Below are positions 8,372 to 17,788 of a stretch of DNA of 64,000 nucleotides, piece by piece (position 1 is the stretch's first letter; the number at the start of each line of letters is the position of its first letter). Position numbers and translations under genes: made by a program. Where the stretch lies: contig NZ_CP034539.1 of the NCBI RefSeq assembly GCF_003963535.1, positions 8,742,001-8,806,000 of the forward strand, given 5' to 3'. Under the pieces are notes generated by a model, which was not told the DNA's origin, ran no database searches, and saw only the letters and a program-made list of their open reading frames with translations. This stretch comes from Streptomyces cyaneochromogenes. GTDB lineage: Bacteria; Actinomycetota; Actinomycetes; Streptomycetales; Streptomycetaceae.

Positions 8372-8506
8372 CCTCGTCAGTCGTGGCCGGCGAAAGTGTC
8401 GGCGTCAGTCGTGGTCGGCCGAGTTGCGGCGCGTCGAGGGGCTCCTCGTCGGCGGACTGCGCACGGTGCCCGTGCGGTGGTGACTGCGGGAGGAAAGGCG
8501 ACGGAC

Positions 8507-8632
8507 GTGAAAGTCAAGGTGGACCAGGGCCGCTGCTGCGGCGCCGGCCAGTGTGTGCTGAAGGCGACGACCAGTCAGGAAGACGCCGACCAGGAAAAAA
8601 TTCAGCTGCTTCGACCAGGCCCGGTTCCCTAG
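8507..8632 (+). pseudogene. Truncated 3Fe-4S-type ferredoxin
   Basis: GTG at 8507 after a good GGGAGGAAAGG site starts VKVKVDQGRCCGAGQCVLKA, the unmistakable N-terminus of the small actinomycete ferredoxins that serve cytochromes P450. After about 20 residues the similarity stops and the frame ends at 41 residues (family about 64), losing the C-terminal Cys-Pro cluster ligand. No P450 lies nearby. I read this as a decayed gene; a short functional product is unlikely because the cluster could not be completed. Confidence 0.7.
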
Positions 8633-8704
8633 ACTCACCACGCAATCACGCGCCGCCCACCACCCGGCGGCGCGTCGTCGTGACGAGCAGAGGGGAGCCG
8701 GGCC

Positions 8705-8821
8705 ATGCGTGACCGCACCGTTGCCGTCGTCTCCCTCTGCCGGTACGAGGTGATCCTCGTGTCCTCGTCCGCCCGGTGCCCGCTGCGCGGCCGGCACCGG
8801 ACGCCCGTGACGAACGTCTGA
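8705..8821 (+). CDS. 38-aa upstream ORF, possible leader peptide of the EF-G paralogue
   Basis: ATG at 8705 preceded by AGAGGGGAG at good spacing; TGA at 8819-8821. The peptide begins [19 protein letters not shown] and becomes Arg-rich toward the end. It ends 157 bp before the EF-G-like start, and a stable stem-loop (8862-8896) lies in between. The arrangement resembles ribosome-stalling leaders that control translation-related resistance genes. The regulatory role is inference only; the ORF could also be chance. Confidence 0.45.
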   Translation: MRDRTVAVVSLCRYEVILVSSSARCPLRGRHRTPVTNV

Positions 8822-8861
8822 GAGCGCCCGAGTACATCGAGTACGCCAAGTACGTCAACGC

Positions 8862-8896
8862 GCCTGCCACGACACCCGTCTGACGGGACGGCAGGC
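8862..8896 (+). promoter_or_regulatory. Two-tier stem-loop upstream of the EF-G paralogue
   Basis: Outer arms GCCTGCC (8862-8868) and GGCAGGC (8890-8896) enclose an inner hairpin CCCGT-CTG-ACGGG (8875-8887). It lies after the 38-codon ORF and 82 bp before the GTG start of the EF-G-like gene, and has no U-tract. It is a candidate attenuator or translation-control structure. Confidence 0.5.
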
Positions 8897-8978
8897 CGTG
8901 CTCGTGTGCGCGCCGAACCCGTCCGGGAATCGCGCTGACCCGTTTTCCGCTTCCGGATCATCCGAAAGGCCAACGGCC

Positions 8979-11045
8979 GTGCGCACCAACCTCAACACCC
9001 TCGCCGTCGTCCGCAACCTCGGCATCCTCGCCCACGTCGACGCCGGCAAGACCACCGTCACCGAACGGATCCTGTACGCCACCGGGACCACGCACAAGCG
9101 CGGCGAGGTCCACGACGGCACCACCGTCACCGACTTCGACCCGCAGGAACGCGATCGCGGTATCACCATCTTCGCGGCGGCGGTCAGCTGTGCCTGGGAC
9201 GGTCACCGGATCAACCTCATCGACACACCCGGCCACGTCGACTTCGCCGACGAGGTGGAACGTTCGCTGCGTGTCCTCGACGGCGCGGTCGCGGTGTTCG
9301 ACGCCGTCGCGGGCGTCGAGCCGCAGAGCGAGTCGGTGTGGCGGCAGGCCGACCGCCATGGCGTGCCGAGGATCGCGTTCGTCAACAAACTGGACCGGGC
9401 CGGGGCGGACCTCGACACGGCGGTCGCCTCGATCCGGGACCGGCTGCATCCGGCGCCGCTCGTCGTGCAGCTGCCCATCGGTGCGGAGGACGGTTTCCGG
9501 GGCGTCGTGGACCTCGTACGGATGCGGGCGCTGGTGTGGGCCGACGGCGCCGAAACGGGCGTAGAAGAACCGGTGCCGGAGGATCTGCGGGAGGAGGCGC
9601 TGCGGCGTCGGCGGCTGCTGGAGGAGGCCGTGGCCGAGCTGCACGCCGGTGCGCTGGAGGAGTACTGCGCGCGGTCGACGCTCGCGCCGCAGACCCTCGT
9701 CACCGCCCTGCGCGACCTGACGCGCAGCGGCGACGGCGTGGTCGTGCTGTGCGGCTCGGCCTACCGCAACCGGGGGATCGAGCCGCTGCTCGACGCGGTC
9801 GTGGCGTATCTGCCCTCGCCGCTCGACGTACCGGCCGTGCGCGGCCTGCGCGACGGCGCCGACGAAGAGCGGCCCGCGGATCCGCGGGCTCCGTTCGCGG
9901 CACTGGCGTTCAAGGTGAGTGCCACCCCGACCGGGCGGCTGACCTACCTGCGGGTGTACTCGGGAACGATCGAGAAGGGAGAAACGGTGTACGACGCGGG
10001 CGCGCGGCGCAACGAGCGGATCGGGCGGATCCTGCGGGTCCAGGCCGACCGGCACGCCCACGTGGACCGGGCGGTCGCCGGGGACATCGTGGCCGTGGTC
10101 GGCCTGAAGTCGGCCCGACCGGGCTCCACCCTGTGCGCACCGGACGCCCCGCTCGTCCTGGAACCGCCCAGTGTGGCCGACCCGGTGGTGTCCGTGGCGG
10201 TCGAGGCGCGCAGGTCCACCGACACGGACCGGCTGGCCACCGCGCTCGGACGGCTGGTCGAGGAGGACCCGTCACTGGTCGTGCGGACCGACGCCGAGAC
10301 CGGGCAGACGGTGTTGTCCGGCATGGGTGAGCTGCATCTGGAGGTCGCGGTGGAGAAGATCCGTCGGGATCTCGGGCTGGAGGTCAACGTCGGCCGTCCC
10401 CGGGTGTCCTGCCGGGAGACGGTCGGCCGCGGGGTGTCCGGCTTCGTCTTCCGGCATGTCAAACAGGACGGCGGCGCGGGGCAGTTCGCGCACGTGGTCC
10501 TGGACGTGGAGCCGCTGGAGGCGGAGTCCGGCTTCGAGTTCCGCTCGGCCGTCGTCGGCGGTCGCGTTCCGCAGGAGTACGTCCGTGCCGTCGAGGCCGG
10601 CTGCCGTGACGCCCTCGCCGAGGGCCCGCTCGGCGGGCATCCGGTGACCGGGCTGCGCGTCACCCTCACCGACGGATCGACCCATGTGAAGGACTCCTCC
10701 GACACGGCCTTCCGCACCGCCGGCCGACTCGGCCTCCGCGATGCCCTGCGCACCTGCGCGATGGTCCTCCTGGAGCCGGTCGTCGAGGTCACGGTCACCG
10801 TGCCCGAGGACGCGGTCGGCGGAGTCCTCGGCGACCTCGCGGCACGCCGGGGCCGGGTCACCGGCTCGACCACGCGGGCGGGCGCGGCGGTCGTCACGGC
10901 GACCGTGCCGCTGGCCGAACTGTTCGGCTACGCGACCCGGTTGCGCAGCCGGACGCAGGGCCGGGGCAGCTTCACGTCCCGGCCGACCGGGTACGCGCCG
11001 GCGCCGGCAGCGGCATCGGTGCCGATGCAGACGGCGTCGCGGTAG
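8979..11045 (+). CDS. Elongation factor G paralogue
   Basis: A 688-residue translational GTPase of the EF-G family. G motifs are AHVDAGKTT (G1), RGIT (G2), DTPGHVDF (G3) and NKLDRAG (G4). Domain IV shows [19 protein letters not shown] and the C-terminus keeps the EF-G-like RTQGRGSF. The HKRGEVHDG switch region also points to EF-G rather than a TetM-type ribosomal protection protein. Streptomyces carry such second copies beside the housekeeping fusA of the str operon, which is not here. The start was set at GTG 8979 with GAAAGG 9 nt upstream; a longer in-frame extension has poor coding character. It may support translation under stress or confer antibiotic tolerance; this is inferred. Confidence 0.88.
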   Translation: MRTNLNTLAVVRNLGILAHVDAGKTTVTERILYATGTTHKRGEVHDGTTVTDFDPQERDRGITIFAAAVSCAWDGHRINLIDTPGHVDFADEVERSLRVLDGAVAVFDAVAGVEPQSESVWRQADRHGVPRIAFVNKLDRAGADLDTAVASIRDRLHPAPLVVQLPIGAEDGFRGVVDLVRMRALVWADGAETGVEEPVPEDLREEALRRRRLLEEAVAELHAGALEEYCARSTLAPQTLVTALRDLTRSGDGVVVLCGSAYRNRGIEPLLDAVVAYLPSPLDVPAVRGLRDGADEERPADPRAPFAALAFKVSATPTGRLTYLRVYSGTIEKGETVYDAGARRNERIGRILRVQADRHAHVDRAVAGDIVAVVGLKSARPGSTLCAPDAPLVLEPPSVADPVVSVAVEARRSTDTDRLATALGRLVEEDPSLVVRTDAETGQTVLSGMGELHLEVAVEKIRRDLGLEVNVGRPRVSCRETVGRGVSGFVFRHVKQDGGAGQFAHVVLDVEPLEAESGFEFRSAVVGGRVPQEYVRAVEAGCRDALAEGPLGGHPVTGLRVTLTDGSTHVKDSSDTAFRTAGRLGLRDALRTCAMVLLEPVVEVTVTVPEDAVGGVLGDLAARRGRVTGSTTRAGAAVVTATVPLAELFGYATRLRSRTQGRGSFTSRPTGYAPAPAAASVPMQTASR

Positions 11046-11053
11046 GGCGTTCG

Positions 11054-11082
11054 GGGCTCCGTCCCATCCAGGGACGGGGCCC
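11054..11082 (+). terminator. Intrinsic terminator-like hairpin after the EF-G paralogue
   Basis: 12-bp stem GGGCTCCGTCCC (11054-11065) with GGGACGGGGCCC (11071-11082), one G-T wobble, and loop ATCCA, 8 bp after the TAG stop. It lacks a T-run, as is usual in Streptomyces. Confidence 0.75.
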
Positions 11083-11245
11083 TCCGCCCTCTCAGGGAGA
11101 TCCCTTTCAGGCATGGGGCGGCTCTCTTGGTTCAGGAAGTGAACGTCGTGAGGTGCGGGGAGTGCTCTCTCGCCGCCGACTGGTTCAACCGGTCAACGGC
11201 TGAGTCAAGACGCGCGGCGGAAGTTCCGAGAGTGTGTCAAAACCC

Positions 11246-11292
11246 TTGACGCGCCCGCCTTCCGAGGCTTAACTCACGCTCTAAATTAAGCC
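11246..11292 (+). promoter_or_regulatory. Promoter and overlapping operator of the sugar transport operon
   Basis: TTGACG (11246-11251), a 17-bp spacer, then TTAACT (11269-11274) forms a good vegetative promoter. An inverted repeat GGCTTAA (11266-11272) ... TTAAGCC (11286-11292) overlaps the -10 and the predicted start of transcription, so a bound repressor would block initiation. The AT-containing dyad fits a ROK- or GntR-like sugar repressor better than a CebR-like LacI site; no regulator gene is adjacent. Confidence 0.6.
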
Positions 11293-11325
11293 GTGATTGC
11301 ACTTCCCGGAAGGGCCATCAGGAGC

Positions 11326-12642
11326 ATGCGCAGCATCCGAGCCGCAGCCGTAGGCGCCGTCACCATGTCCCTCGCCCTGGCCGCCTCGGCCTGTGGTGGC
11401 GGTTCGCCGACGGGCGGCGGGTCCGACGACTCGCCGAAGACCCTCACCTACTGGGCGTCCAACCAGGGCGCGAGTATCGAGGTCGACAAGAAGGTCCTCC
11501 AGCCCGAACTCGACAAGTTCGAGCAGCAGACCGGCATCGAGGTGAAGCTGGAGGTCGTGCCCTGGTCGGACCTGCTCAACCGGATCCTCACCGCCACCAC
11601 CTCCGGGCAGGGCCCCGACGTCCTCAACATCGGCAACACCTGGAGCGCCTCCCTCCAGGCCACCGGGGCGCTGCTGCCGTGGAACGCCGGGAACCTCGAC
11701 AAGATCGGCGGCAAGGACCGGTTCGTCGACTCGGCGCTCGGCTCGACCGGAGCGCAGGGCCAGGACCCGGCCGCGGTGCCGCTGTACTCGATGGCGTACG
11801 CCCTCTACTACAACAAGAAGATGTTCGCCGACGCGGGCATCTCGAAGCCGCCGGCCACCTGGGACGAGCTCATAGCCGACGGCAGGAAGCTGTCACAGGA
11901 CGGCAAGTGGGGCCTGGGCGTGGAGGGTTCGAACCCGTCGGAGAACATCCACCACGCCGTCGTCTTCGCCAAGCAGCACGGCGCCGACTTCTTCACGGCC
12001 GACGGCAAGCCGGACTTCACCTCCGACCAGGCCGTCGAGGGCGTCAAGCAGTTCGTCGACCTGATGGCCAAGGACAGGATCATCGCGCCCGGCAACGCCG
12101 AGTACGCACAGAACCAGTCCGTGAGCGACTTCGCCAAGGGCAGGACGGCGATGCTGCTGTGGCAGTCCGCCTCCGCCAACCTCAAGTCGCAGGGCATGAG
12201 CGAGGACGCCTACGGTGTCGCCCCCGTGCCCGTCCAGTCCGGCACCCCCGGCGCCGGCACCGGCGTGAACTCCATGGTCATGGGCATCAACCTGGCCGTC
12301 TTCAAGAACACCGACAACCTCGACGGCGCCACGAAGTTCGTGAAGTTCATGACGAGCGACGCCGAGCAGAAGATCCTCAACGAGGCCTACAGTTCGATCC
12401 CGCCGGTCAAGGGCGCGCAGTCGGACCAGGCCTTCAACACCCCCGCCAACGCCGTGCTCAAGGACACCCTCGCGGGAAGCGCCGTCGCCGCCCCTCAGGT
12501 CGCCGACGAGTCCCAGTTCGAGACCGCGGTCGGTACGGCCATCAAGGAGCTGTTCGCCGACGCCGCCGCCGGACGCGCGGTGACCACCGACTCGGTGAAG
12601 GCGGCCCTTGAGAAGGCCCAGCAGCAGATGCCGACGAAGTGA
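11326..12642 (+). CDS. Sugar ABC transporter substrate-binding lipoprotein (CUT1)
   Basis: A 438-residue solute-binding protein of the carbohydrate uptake 1 family. From ATG 11326 it begins MRSIRAAAVGAVTMSLALAA and continues SACGGG, a lipoprotein signal with the lipidated Cys followed by a Gly/Ser-rich tether. The fold motifs LTYW, VVPWSDLLNRI and GQGPDVLNIGNTW are typical. A GTG at 11293 is in frame but lies at the edge of the operator; ATG 11326 gives the better signal peptide. Its stop overlaps the next gene (GTGA). It is followed by two permeases and a GH1 glucosidase, so a beta-glucoside or oligosaccharide is the likely substrate. Confidence 0.9.
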   Translation: MRSIRAAAVGAVTMSLALAASACGGGSPTGGGSDDSPKTLTYWASNQGASIEVDKKVLQPELDKFEQQTGIEVKLEVVPWSDLLNRILTATTSGQGPDVLNIGNTWSASLQATGALLPWNAGNLDKIGGKDRFVDSALGSTGAQGQDPAAVPLYSMAYALYYNKKMFADAGISKPPATWDELIADGRKLSQDGKWGLGVEGSNPSENIHHAVVFAKQHGADFFTADGKPDFTSDQAVEGVKQFVDLMAKDRIIAPGNAEYAQNQSVSDFAKGRTAMLLWQSASANLKSQGMSEDAYGVAPVPVQSGTPGAGTGVNSMVMGINLAVFKNTDNLDGATKFVKFMTSDAEQKILNEAYSSIPPVKGAQSDQAFNTPANAVLKDTLAGSAVAAPQVADESQFETAVGTAIKELFADAAAGRAVTTDSVKAALEKAQQQMPTK

Positions 12643-13637
12643 GCACGATGACGACCACGGTCCCCGCGGAGACCGCCGTGCGTCACAGCTCCCCCGGGAC
12701 GGCGGACGGCCCCCGCCGCCGTCCCGGGCGGATCCGCCGCGTCGGACTGCCGTACCTGCTGCTCCTGCCCGCCCTGCTCCTGGAACTCCTGGTCCACCTG
12801 GTGCCGATGGTCATCGGCATCGCGATGAGCTTCAAGGAACTCACCCAGTTCTACATCCGCGACTGGACCACCGCGCCCTGGAACGGCCTGGACAACTACC
12901 GGATGTCGGTGGACTTCAACGCCCCCGTGGGCGAGGCGCTGCTCCACTCGTTCCTGGTCACCGTCGCCTTCACGCTGCTCTCGGTCGGCCTGTGCTGGCT
13001 GATCGGCACGGCCGCCGCGATCTACATGCAGGACACCTTCCGCGGCCGGGGTCTGTTGCGCGCCCTGTTCCTGGTGCCGTACGCGCTGCCCGTCTACACG
13101 GCCGTCATCACCTGGGTGTTCATGTTCCAGCACGACAACGGCCTGGTGAACCACGTCCTGCACGACCAGCTCGGCCTCACCGACAAGCCGTCCTTCTGGC
13201 TCATCGGCGACAACAGCTTCGTCGCGCTGCTGACGGTCTCGGTGTGGAAGGGCTGGCCGTTCGCCTTCCTCATCGTCATGGCAGGCCTGCAGAACATCCC
13301 GAAGGAGCTGTACGAGGCGGCGGCCCTGGACGGCGCGGGCATGTGGCAGCAGCTGCGCCGCATCACCCTGCCGTCGCTGCGCCCGGTCAACCAGGTCCTC
13401 GTCCTGGTGCTGTTCCTGTGGACGTTCAACGACTTCAACACGCCGTACGTCCTGTTCGGCAAGACGGCCCCCGAGGCCGCGGACCTCATCTCGGTGCACA
13501 TCTACCAGGCCGGCTTCGTCACCTGGAACTTCGGCAGCGGCTCCGCGATGAGCGTGCTCCTGCTGCTGTTCCTGCTCGTGGTGACCGGTGTGTATCTCGT
13601 CCTCACCTCGCGCGGACGGAGGACCAGGCATGTCTGA
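12639..13637 (+). CDS. Sugar ABC transporter permease, MalF type
   Basis: A 332-residue CUT1 inner-membrane permease with about six transmembrane helices and the cytoplasmic EAA loop EAAALDGAGMWQQLRRITLP. The GTG start overlaps the binding-protein stop by 4 bp and its end overlaps the next permease by 8 bp, so the three are coupled. No ATPase is encoded nearby; Streptomyces sugar importers of this class commonly share the multitask ATPase MsiK. Confidence 0.9.
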   Translation: MSTMTTTVPAETAVRHSSPGTADGPRRRPGRIRRVGLPYLLLLPALLLELLVHLVPMVIGIAMSFKELTQFYIRDWTTAPWNGLDNYRMSVDFNAPVGEALLHSFLVTVAFTLLSVGLCWLIGTAAAIYMQDTFRGRGLLRALFLVPYALPVYTAVITWVFMFQHDNGLVNHVLHDQLGLTDKPSFWLIGDNSFVALLTVSVWKGWPFAFLIVMAGLQNIPKELYEAAALDGAGMWQQLRRITLPSLRPVNQVLVLVLFLWTFNDFNTPYVLFGKTAPEAADLISVHIYQAGFVTWNFGSGSAMSVLLLLFLLVVTGVYLVLTSRGRRTRHV

Positions 13638-14484
13638 CTCGCCCATGGCTCCGCCGCGCTCCTTCCTCTGGTCCCGGCGGATCTTCCTCACCCTGCTCAC
13701 CGGTTTCGTGCTGGTCCCCGTCTACGTCATGGTCTCCAGCTCGCTCAAGCCGCTCGCGGACGTCACGGGCAGGTTCCGCTGGCTGCCCAGCGACCTGACG
13801 ATCCGCCCGTACGTCGACATCTGGTCGACGGTGCCGCTCGCGAGGTACTTCGTGAACTCGCTGATCGTGGCGGGCGCCGCCACGCTCTGCTCGGTGGTGA
13901 TCGCGGTGTTCGCGGCGTACGCGGTCAGCAGGTACTCCTTCCGCGGCAAGCGCGTCTTCACCGTCACCGTCCTGTCCACGCAGATGTTCCCGGGCATCCT
14001 CTTCCTCCTCCCGCTGTTCCTCCTCTACGTCAACATCGGCAACGCCACCGGCATCGCCCTGTTCGGCTCCCGCGGCGGGCTGATCCTGACGTACCTCACC
14101 TTCTCCCTGCCGTTCTCGATCTGGATGCTGATCGGGTACTTCGACTCGGTGCCCCGTGACCTGGACGAGGCGGCGCTGGTGGACGGCTGCGGCCCGCTCG
14201 GCGCGCTGTTCCGGGTGGTCGTCCCGGCCGCGACACCCGGCATCGTCGCGGTCGCCGTCTACGCCTTCATGACCGCCTGGGGCGAGGTGCTGTTCGCGTC
14301 GGTGATGACCAACGACACCACGCGCACCCTCGCCGTCGGCCTCCAGGGCTACTCGACGCTCAACGACGTGTACTGGAACCAGATCATGGCCGCCTCGCTG
14401 GTCGTCAGCGTCCCCGTCGTCGCCGGTTTCCTGCTCCTCCAGCGCTACCTGGTCGCCGGCCTGACGGCCGGAGCCGTCAAGTGA
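13630..14484 (+). CDS. Sugar ABC transporter permease, MalG type
   Basis: A 284-residue partner permease starting at ATG 13630 with GGAGG about 8 nt upstream; an earlier in-frame start would run deep into the previous gene. The EAA motif is [20 protein letters not shown] and there are about six hydrophobic helices. Its stop overlaps the beta-glucosidase start (GTGA). It completes the heterodimeric channel with the MalF-type subunit. Confidence 0.9.
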   Translation: MSDSPMAPPRSFLWSRRIFLTLLTGFVLVPVYVMVSSSLKPLADVTGRFRWLPSDLTIRPYVDIWSTVPLARYFVNSLIVAGAATLCSVVIAVFAAYAVSRYSFRGKRVFTVTVLSTQMFPGILFLLPLFLLYVNIGNATGIALFGSRGGLILTYLTFSLPFSIWMLIGYFDSVPRDLDEAALVDGCGPLGALFRVVVPAATPGIVAVAVYAFMTAWGEVLFASVMTNDTTRTLAVGLQGYSTLNDVYWNQIMAASLVVSVPVVAGFLLLQRYLVAGLTAGAVK

Positions 14485-15872
14485 CCGACTCTCCTGTCCG
14501 CGAAGGGACTTCAGTGACCATCGACCTCGCCGCACTCCCGCACGACTTCCTGTGGGGCACGGCCACATCGGCGTACCAGATCGAGGGAGCCGTGGCGGAG
14601 GGCGGCCGTTCCCCGTCGATCTGGGACACCTTCTCGCACACCCCCGGCAAGATCGCGGGCGACGACCACGGTGACGTCGCCTGCGACCACTACCACCGGT
14701 GGCGCGAGGACATCGAGCTGATGCGCCGACTGGGCACCAACGCCTACCGGTTGTCGATCGCGTGGCCACGAGTCGTCCCGGACGGAAACGGCCCCGCGAA
14801 CCCCAAGGGCCTCGCCTTCTACGACGAGTTGGTGGACGGCCTGCTGGCGGCGGGCATCACCCCGTCCGTCACCCTCTACCACTGGGACCTGCCGCAGACA
14901 CTCCAGGACCGGGGCGGCTGGCCCGAGCGGGCGACCGCCGAGCACTTCGCGGCGTACGCCTCGGTCGTCGCCGAACGCCTCGGCGACCGCGTCACGCACT
15001 GGGCGACCCTCAACGAACCCCTGTGCTCGGCGTGGATCGGCCACCTGGAAGGCACGATGGCCCCCGGCCTGACGGACCTCACGGCGGCGGTCCGGGCCTC
15101 CTACCACCTCCTTCTGGGCCACGGCCTCGCCGCCCGGGCGATCCGGGCGTCCGCCGCCGGCGCCGAGGTGGGCATCGTCACCAACCTCTCCACCGTCCAC
15201 GCCGCGAGCGACCGCCCCGAGGACCTCGCCGCCGCCCGCCGCATGGACGGCCACACCAACCGCTGGTGGCTGGACCCGGTGCACGGCCGCGGATTCCCGG
15301 CGGACATGCGTGAGCTGTACGGCGTCGAACTCCCCGAGCAGCCGGGCGACCTGGAGACGATCGCCGCCCCCCTCGACTGGCTCGGCCTCAACTACTACTT
15401 CCCGGCGACCGTCACCGACGACCCCACGGGCCCCGCCCCATACGCCCGCGCGATCCGCCGCCCCGACGTCGCGCGCACCGGCATGGACTGGGAGATCGAC
15501 GCGAGCGGCATCGAGACACTGCTGCTCCGCCTGACCGAGGAGTACGGCGCCCGCAAGCTGTACGTCACCGAGAACGGCTCCGCCTACGAGGACGTCGTAC
15601 GCCCGGACGGCACGGTCGACGACCCCGAGCGGCAGGACTACCTGGTCCGGCACCTCGCGGCCTGCGCGTCCGCGGCCCGCAAGGGGGCACCGCTGGCCGG
15701 CTACTTCGCCTGGTCGCTGCTCGACAACTTCGAGTGGGCGTACGGCTACGACAAGCGGTTCGGGCTGGTGCATGTCGACTACGGCACGCAGGCGCGCACG
15801 ATCAAGGGCAGCGGCCGACGGTACGCGCAGATCGTGCGCGCACACCGCAGCCGAGTCCGGGACGCGGCCTGA
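14481..15872 (+). CDS. GH1 beta-glucosidase
   Basis: A 463-residue family 1 glycoside hydrolase, cytoplasmic (no signal peptide). It has the opening [16 protein letters not shown], the acid/base glutamate in ATLNEP, the nucleophile glutamate in YVTENGSAY and the sugar-binding [13 protein letters not shown] near the end. It splits beta-glucosides or cello-oligosaccharides brought in by the ABC importer with which it is translationally coupled. A second GTG at 14514 is also in frame; the first is favoured by the 4-bp overlap. Confidence 0.93.
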   Translation: MTDSPVREGTSVTIDLAALPHDFLWGTATSAYQIEGAVAEGGRSPSIWDTFSHTPGKIAGDDHGDVACDHYHRWREDIELMRRLGTNAYRLSIAWPRVVPDGNGPANPKGLAFYDELVDGLLAAGITPSVTLYHWDLPQTLQDRGGWPERATAEHFAAYASVVAERLGDRVTHWATLNEPLCSAWIGHLEGTMAPGLTDLTAAVRASYHLLLGHGLAARAIRASAAGAEVGIVTNLSTVHAASDRPEDLAAARRMDGHTNRWWLDPVHGRGFPADMRELYGVELPEQPGDLETIAAPLDWLGLNYYFPATVTDDPTGPAPYARAIRRPDVARTGMDWEIDASGIETLLLRLTEEYGARKLYVTENGSAYEDVVRPDGTVDDPERQDYLVRHLAACASAARKGAPLAGYFAWSLLDNFEWAYGYDKRFGLVHVDYGTQARTIKGSGRRYAQIVRAHRSRVRDAA

Positions 15873-15906
15873 CCCCGGGCGGGGACTCTTCGCGACGGAT
15901 CGCACG

Positions 15907-16230
15907 TCAGCGCTCGGTCCGGCGGTCGAGGCCGGCTTCGGCGGTGTTGCGGATCCGCTTGGTGCGGCCGGCCTCGGCGAACGGGCGGCCGCTCACTGCC
16001 TGGGCCGTCGCCCGTACCCACGCTTCGTAGGCGGGGTCGGGGCACAGGCCGGCGGCTCGACGGTCCAGGTGCCGCAGCACCGCGGACTGGGCCATCGTCG
16101 GGTCCGGGTCGGTGAGGACGCGGCGGACGAGGTCGACCTCGTCGACATCGGCTACCCGCCGCAGCTCGTCGAGGTGGGCCGCGAAGCGAACGTGTTCGTC
16201 CGGGTCCGTCAGGGTGTCGTGCGGGTTCAT
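15907..16230 (-). CDS. Hypothetical protein, 107 aa
   Basis: Start ATG 16230 (MNPHDTLTDPDEHVRFAAHL). It is a soluble, charged, mostly helical protein with a Lys/Arg-rich C-terminus and no membrane segment or recognised motif. Coding bias is good and the gene is convergent with the beta-glucosidase (34 bp between stops). The upstream 132 bp before the next minus-strand gene show no clear signal, so whether it is part of that operon is unclear. Function unknown. Confidence 0.65.
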   Translation of the reverse strand: MNPHDTLTDPDEHVRFAAHLDELRRVADVDEVDLVRRVLTDPDPTMAQSAVLRHLDRRAAGLCPDPAYEAWVRATAQAVSGRPFAEAGRTKRIRNTAEAGLDRRTER

Positions 16231-16362
16231 GCGGCCTGCGTCCCGACTCTCGCGTCCCTCGTGTGACGAAGTCTCGCACGCCACAGCTCGTCGGCCCGGG
16301 TGTCTGCTCGACACGGCATGCGTCGAGCAGACCGTACGGCGTCGGGTCCGACCGCGGGCGGG

Positions 16363-16755
16363 TCAGCAGTCCCGGAACTCGGGCGACTGGTTCAGCACCT
16401 GCGAGCGCGGGGACGTGAAGCGGGCGTAGGTCTCGTCGTCGGCGGACTCCGGCCGGAACGCCGCCACCCGGTGGCAGTTCTGGAACGCGAGGGTCACGCC
16501 GAAGTGCCGCTCCAGGCTGCCTCGGATCGCGTCGCTGGCGAGGGCGCGCAGGAGCTGGCCGCGTTCCTTCTCGGACGGCGGAGGGGTCTGGTTGTCGGTG
16601 AACTCGGCCCTGCCGTCGCGGAGTTCGGCGGCGAGGGAGGCGATCAGGTCGTAGGCGTACGGCAGGGAGGTGCGGACGGTGTCCACGAAGTCCTCCTCGC
16701 GGATGTCACCGTGTTGGGCTTCGGCGAGGAGCTTCGGGGAGACGTCGAGAGACAT
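16363..16755 (-). CDS. SCO5389-family small protein, 130 aa
   Basis: A 130-residue soluble protein that I recognise as the actinomycete SCO5389 family, with MSLDVSPKLLAEA at the start, TDNQTPPPSE in the middle and SQVLNQSPEFRDC at the end; the three Cys-free helices are followed by an FQNCHRV segment. No enzyme motif is visible. It lies 49 bp downstream of, and on the same strand as, the CooC/ParA-like ATPase, so the two likely act together. Its role is not established to my knowledge. Confidence 0.8.
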   Translation of the reverse strand: MSLDVSPKLLAEAQHGDIREEDFVDTVRTSLPYAYDLIASLAAELRDGRAEFTDNQTPPPSEKERGQLLRALASDAIRGSLERHFGVTLAFQNCHRVAAFRPESADDETYARFTSPRSQVLNQSPEFRDC

Positions 16756-16804
16756 GCGGGGGTTCCTGTCCAGGGATCGGGGGGTGCGGGGGAGCAGGGG
16801 GAGG

Positions 16805-17752
16805 TCAGGCCAGTGCCGCGGGGCCCGGCACGAACTCCGGGTCCACCTGTGCGGCCAGGTCGTGGCCCGACCTGTCGTCCGCCCACGCGCGCGCGTTGCG
16901 CAGGTGGAAGTCGACGGCGTGGCCGTGGGCCGTGGGCCAGTCCTTGGGGCAGGCGTCGACCGCCTCGCGCAGGACGTTCAGGGCGTGCACGTTGTGGGAT
17001 TCCAACTCGCCCTGCTCGCGGCCCTGTTCGGCGGCGCGGACCCAGGAGGAGTGGACCAGGTGGGTGAGGAGGTCGTCGCCCACCTCCTCCTTGAGGAAGA
17101 GCAGGTCGTCCTCGCCCGTCACCTTGTTGCCGACGACGGCGATGCGGATGCCGAACTCCCGGGCGTGGTCGCGGTACTGGCGGTACACCGAAACGCCCTT
17201 GCGCGTGGGCTCCGCCACCAGGAACGTCATGTCGAAGCGGGTGAACAGGCCCGACGCGAAGGCGTCCGCGCCCGCCGTCATGTCGACCACCACGTATTCG
17301 CCGGGACCGTCGACCAGGTGGCCGAGGTAGAGCTCGACCCCGCCGAGCTTGGAGTGGTAGCAGGCCACCCCGAGGTCGCTCTCGTCGAACTCGCCCGTCA
17401 CCATCAGCGGCACCTCGCCCACGCGCCGGACGTGCCGCGCGTGCAGCTCGTCGTCGCCGAGCAGGGTCACCAGACGTGAGCCCCTGCCGGGCGGGGTGGT
17501 CTTGATCATGGCGTCGGCGGAGGGGATGCGCGGGTTGGTGCCGCGCAGGAACTCCTTGATGTCCCGCAGATGGGCGCCGAGCGGCGGGGCGTCCAGGGCG
17601 TCGCCGCTGTGGCCCAGGGCCTCGGCGAGGTGCTGGTTGATGTCGCCGTCGATGGCCAGCACGGGCGCGCCGGAGTGTGCCAGGTGGCGGGAGAAGAGCG
17701 CCGACAGCGTCGTCTTGCCGCTGCCGCCCTTGCCGACGAATGCGATGCGCAT
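16805..17752 (-). CDS. CooC/ParA-like P-loop ATPase
   Basis: A 315-residue deviant-Walker ATPase of the MinD/CooC type: MRIAFVGKGGSGKTTLSALF carries the signature KGGSGKTT, DGDINQHL is switch I, and VVVDMTAGADAFASGLF is the Walker B/switch II region. Homologues insert metals (CooC, nickel) or position proteins. The gene is preceded by a promoter overlapped by a Zur-box-like sequence, and is followed by the SCO5389-family gene. A metal-related role is therefore plausible, but it is inferred from fold and promoter only. Confidence 0.83.
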   Translation of the reverse strand: MRIAFVGKGGSGKTTLSALFSRHLAHSGAPVLAIDGDINQHLAEALGHSGDALDAPPLGAHLRDIKEFLRGTNPRIPSADAMIKTTPPGRGSRLVTLLGDDELHARHVRRVGEVPLMVTGEFDESDLGVACYHSKLGGVELYLGHLVDGPGEYVVVDMTAGADAFASGLFTRFDMTFLVAEPTRKGVSVYRQYRDHAREFGIRIAVVGNKVTGEDDLLFLKEEVGDDLLTHLVHSSWVRAAEQGREQGELESHNVHALNVLREAVDACPKDWPTAHGHAVDFHLRNARAWADDRSGHDLAAQVDPEFVPGPAALA

Positions 17753-17788
17753 CAGCAGCGGCCCGCCTTCGCGACCGGGGCGGCCTTC

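Noticed and set aside
8375-8419. 17-bp direct repeat (CGTCAGTCGTGG.CGGC twice, 28 bp apart) as a CRISPR or attachment site
   Set aside because: Only two copies with one mismatch and no integrase or cas gene; probably a small local duplication after the TetR gene.
8979-11045. Ribosomal-protection (TetM-like) tetracycline resistance gene
   Set aside because: Switch-region and domain IV motifs and the RTQGRGSF end fit EF-G better than TetM.
11326-14484. Sugar ABC transporter regarded as broken because it has no ATPase gene
   Set aside because: Streptomyces CUT1 importers commonly share the MsiK ATPase encoded elsewhere; all three genes here are intact.
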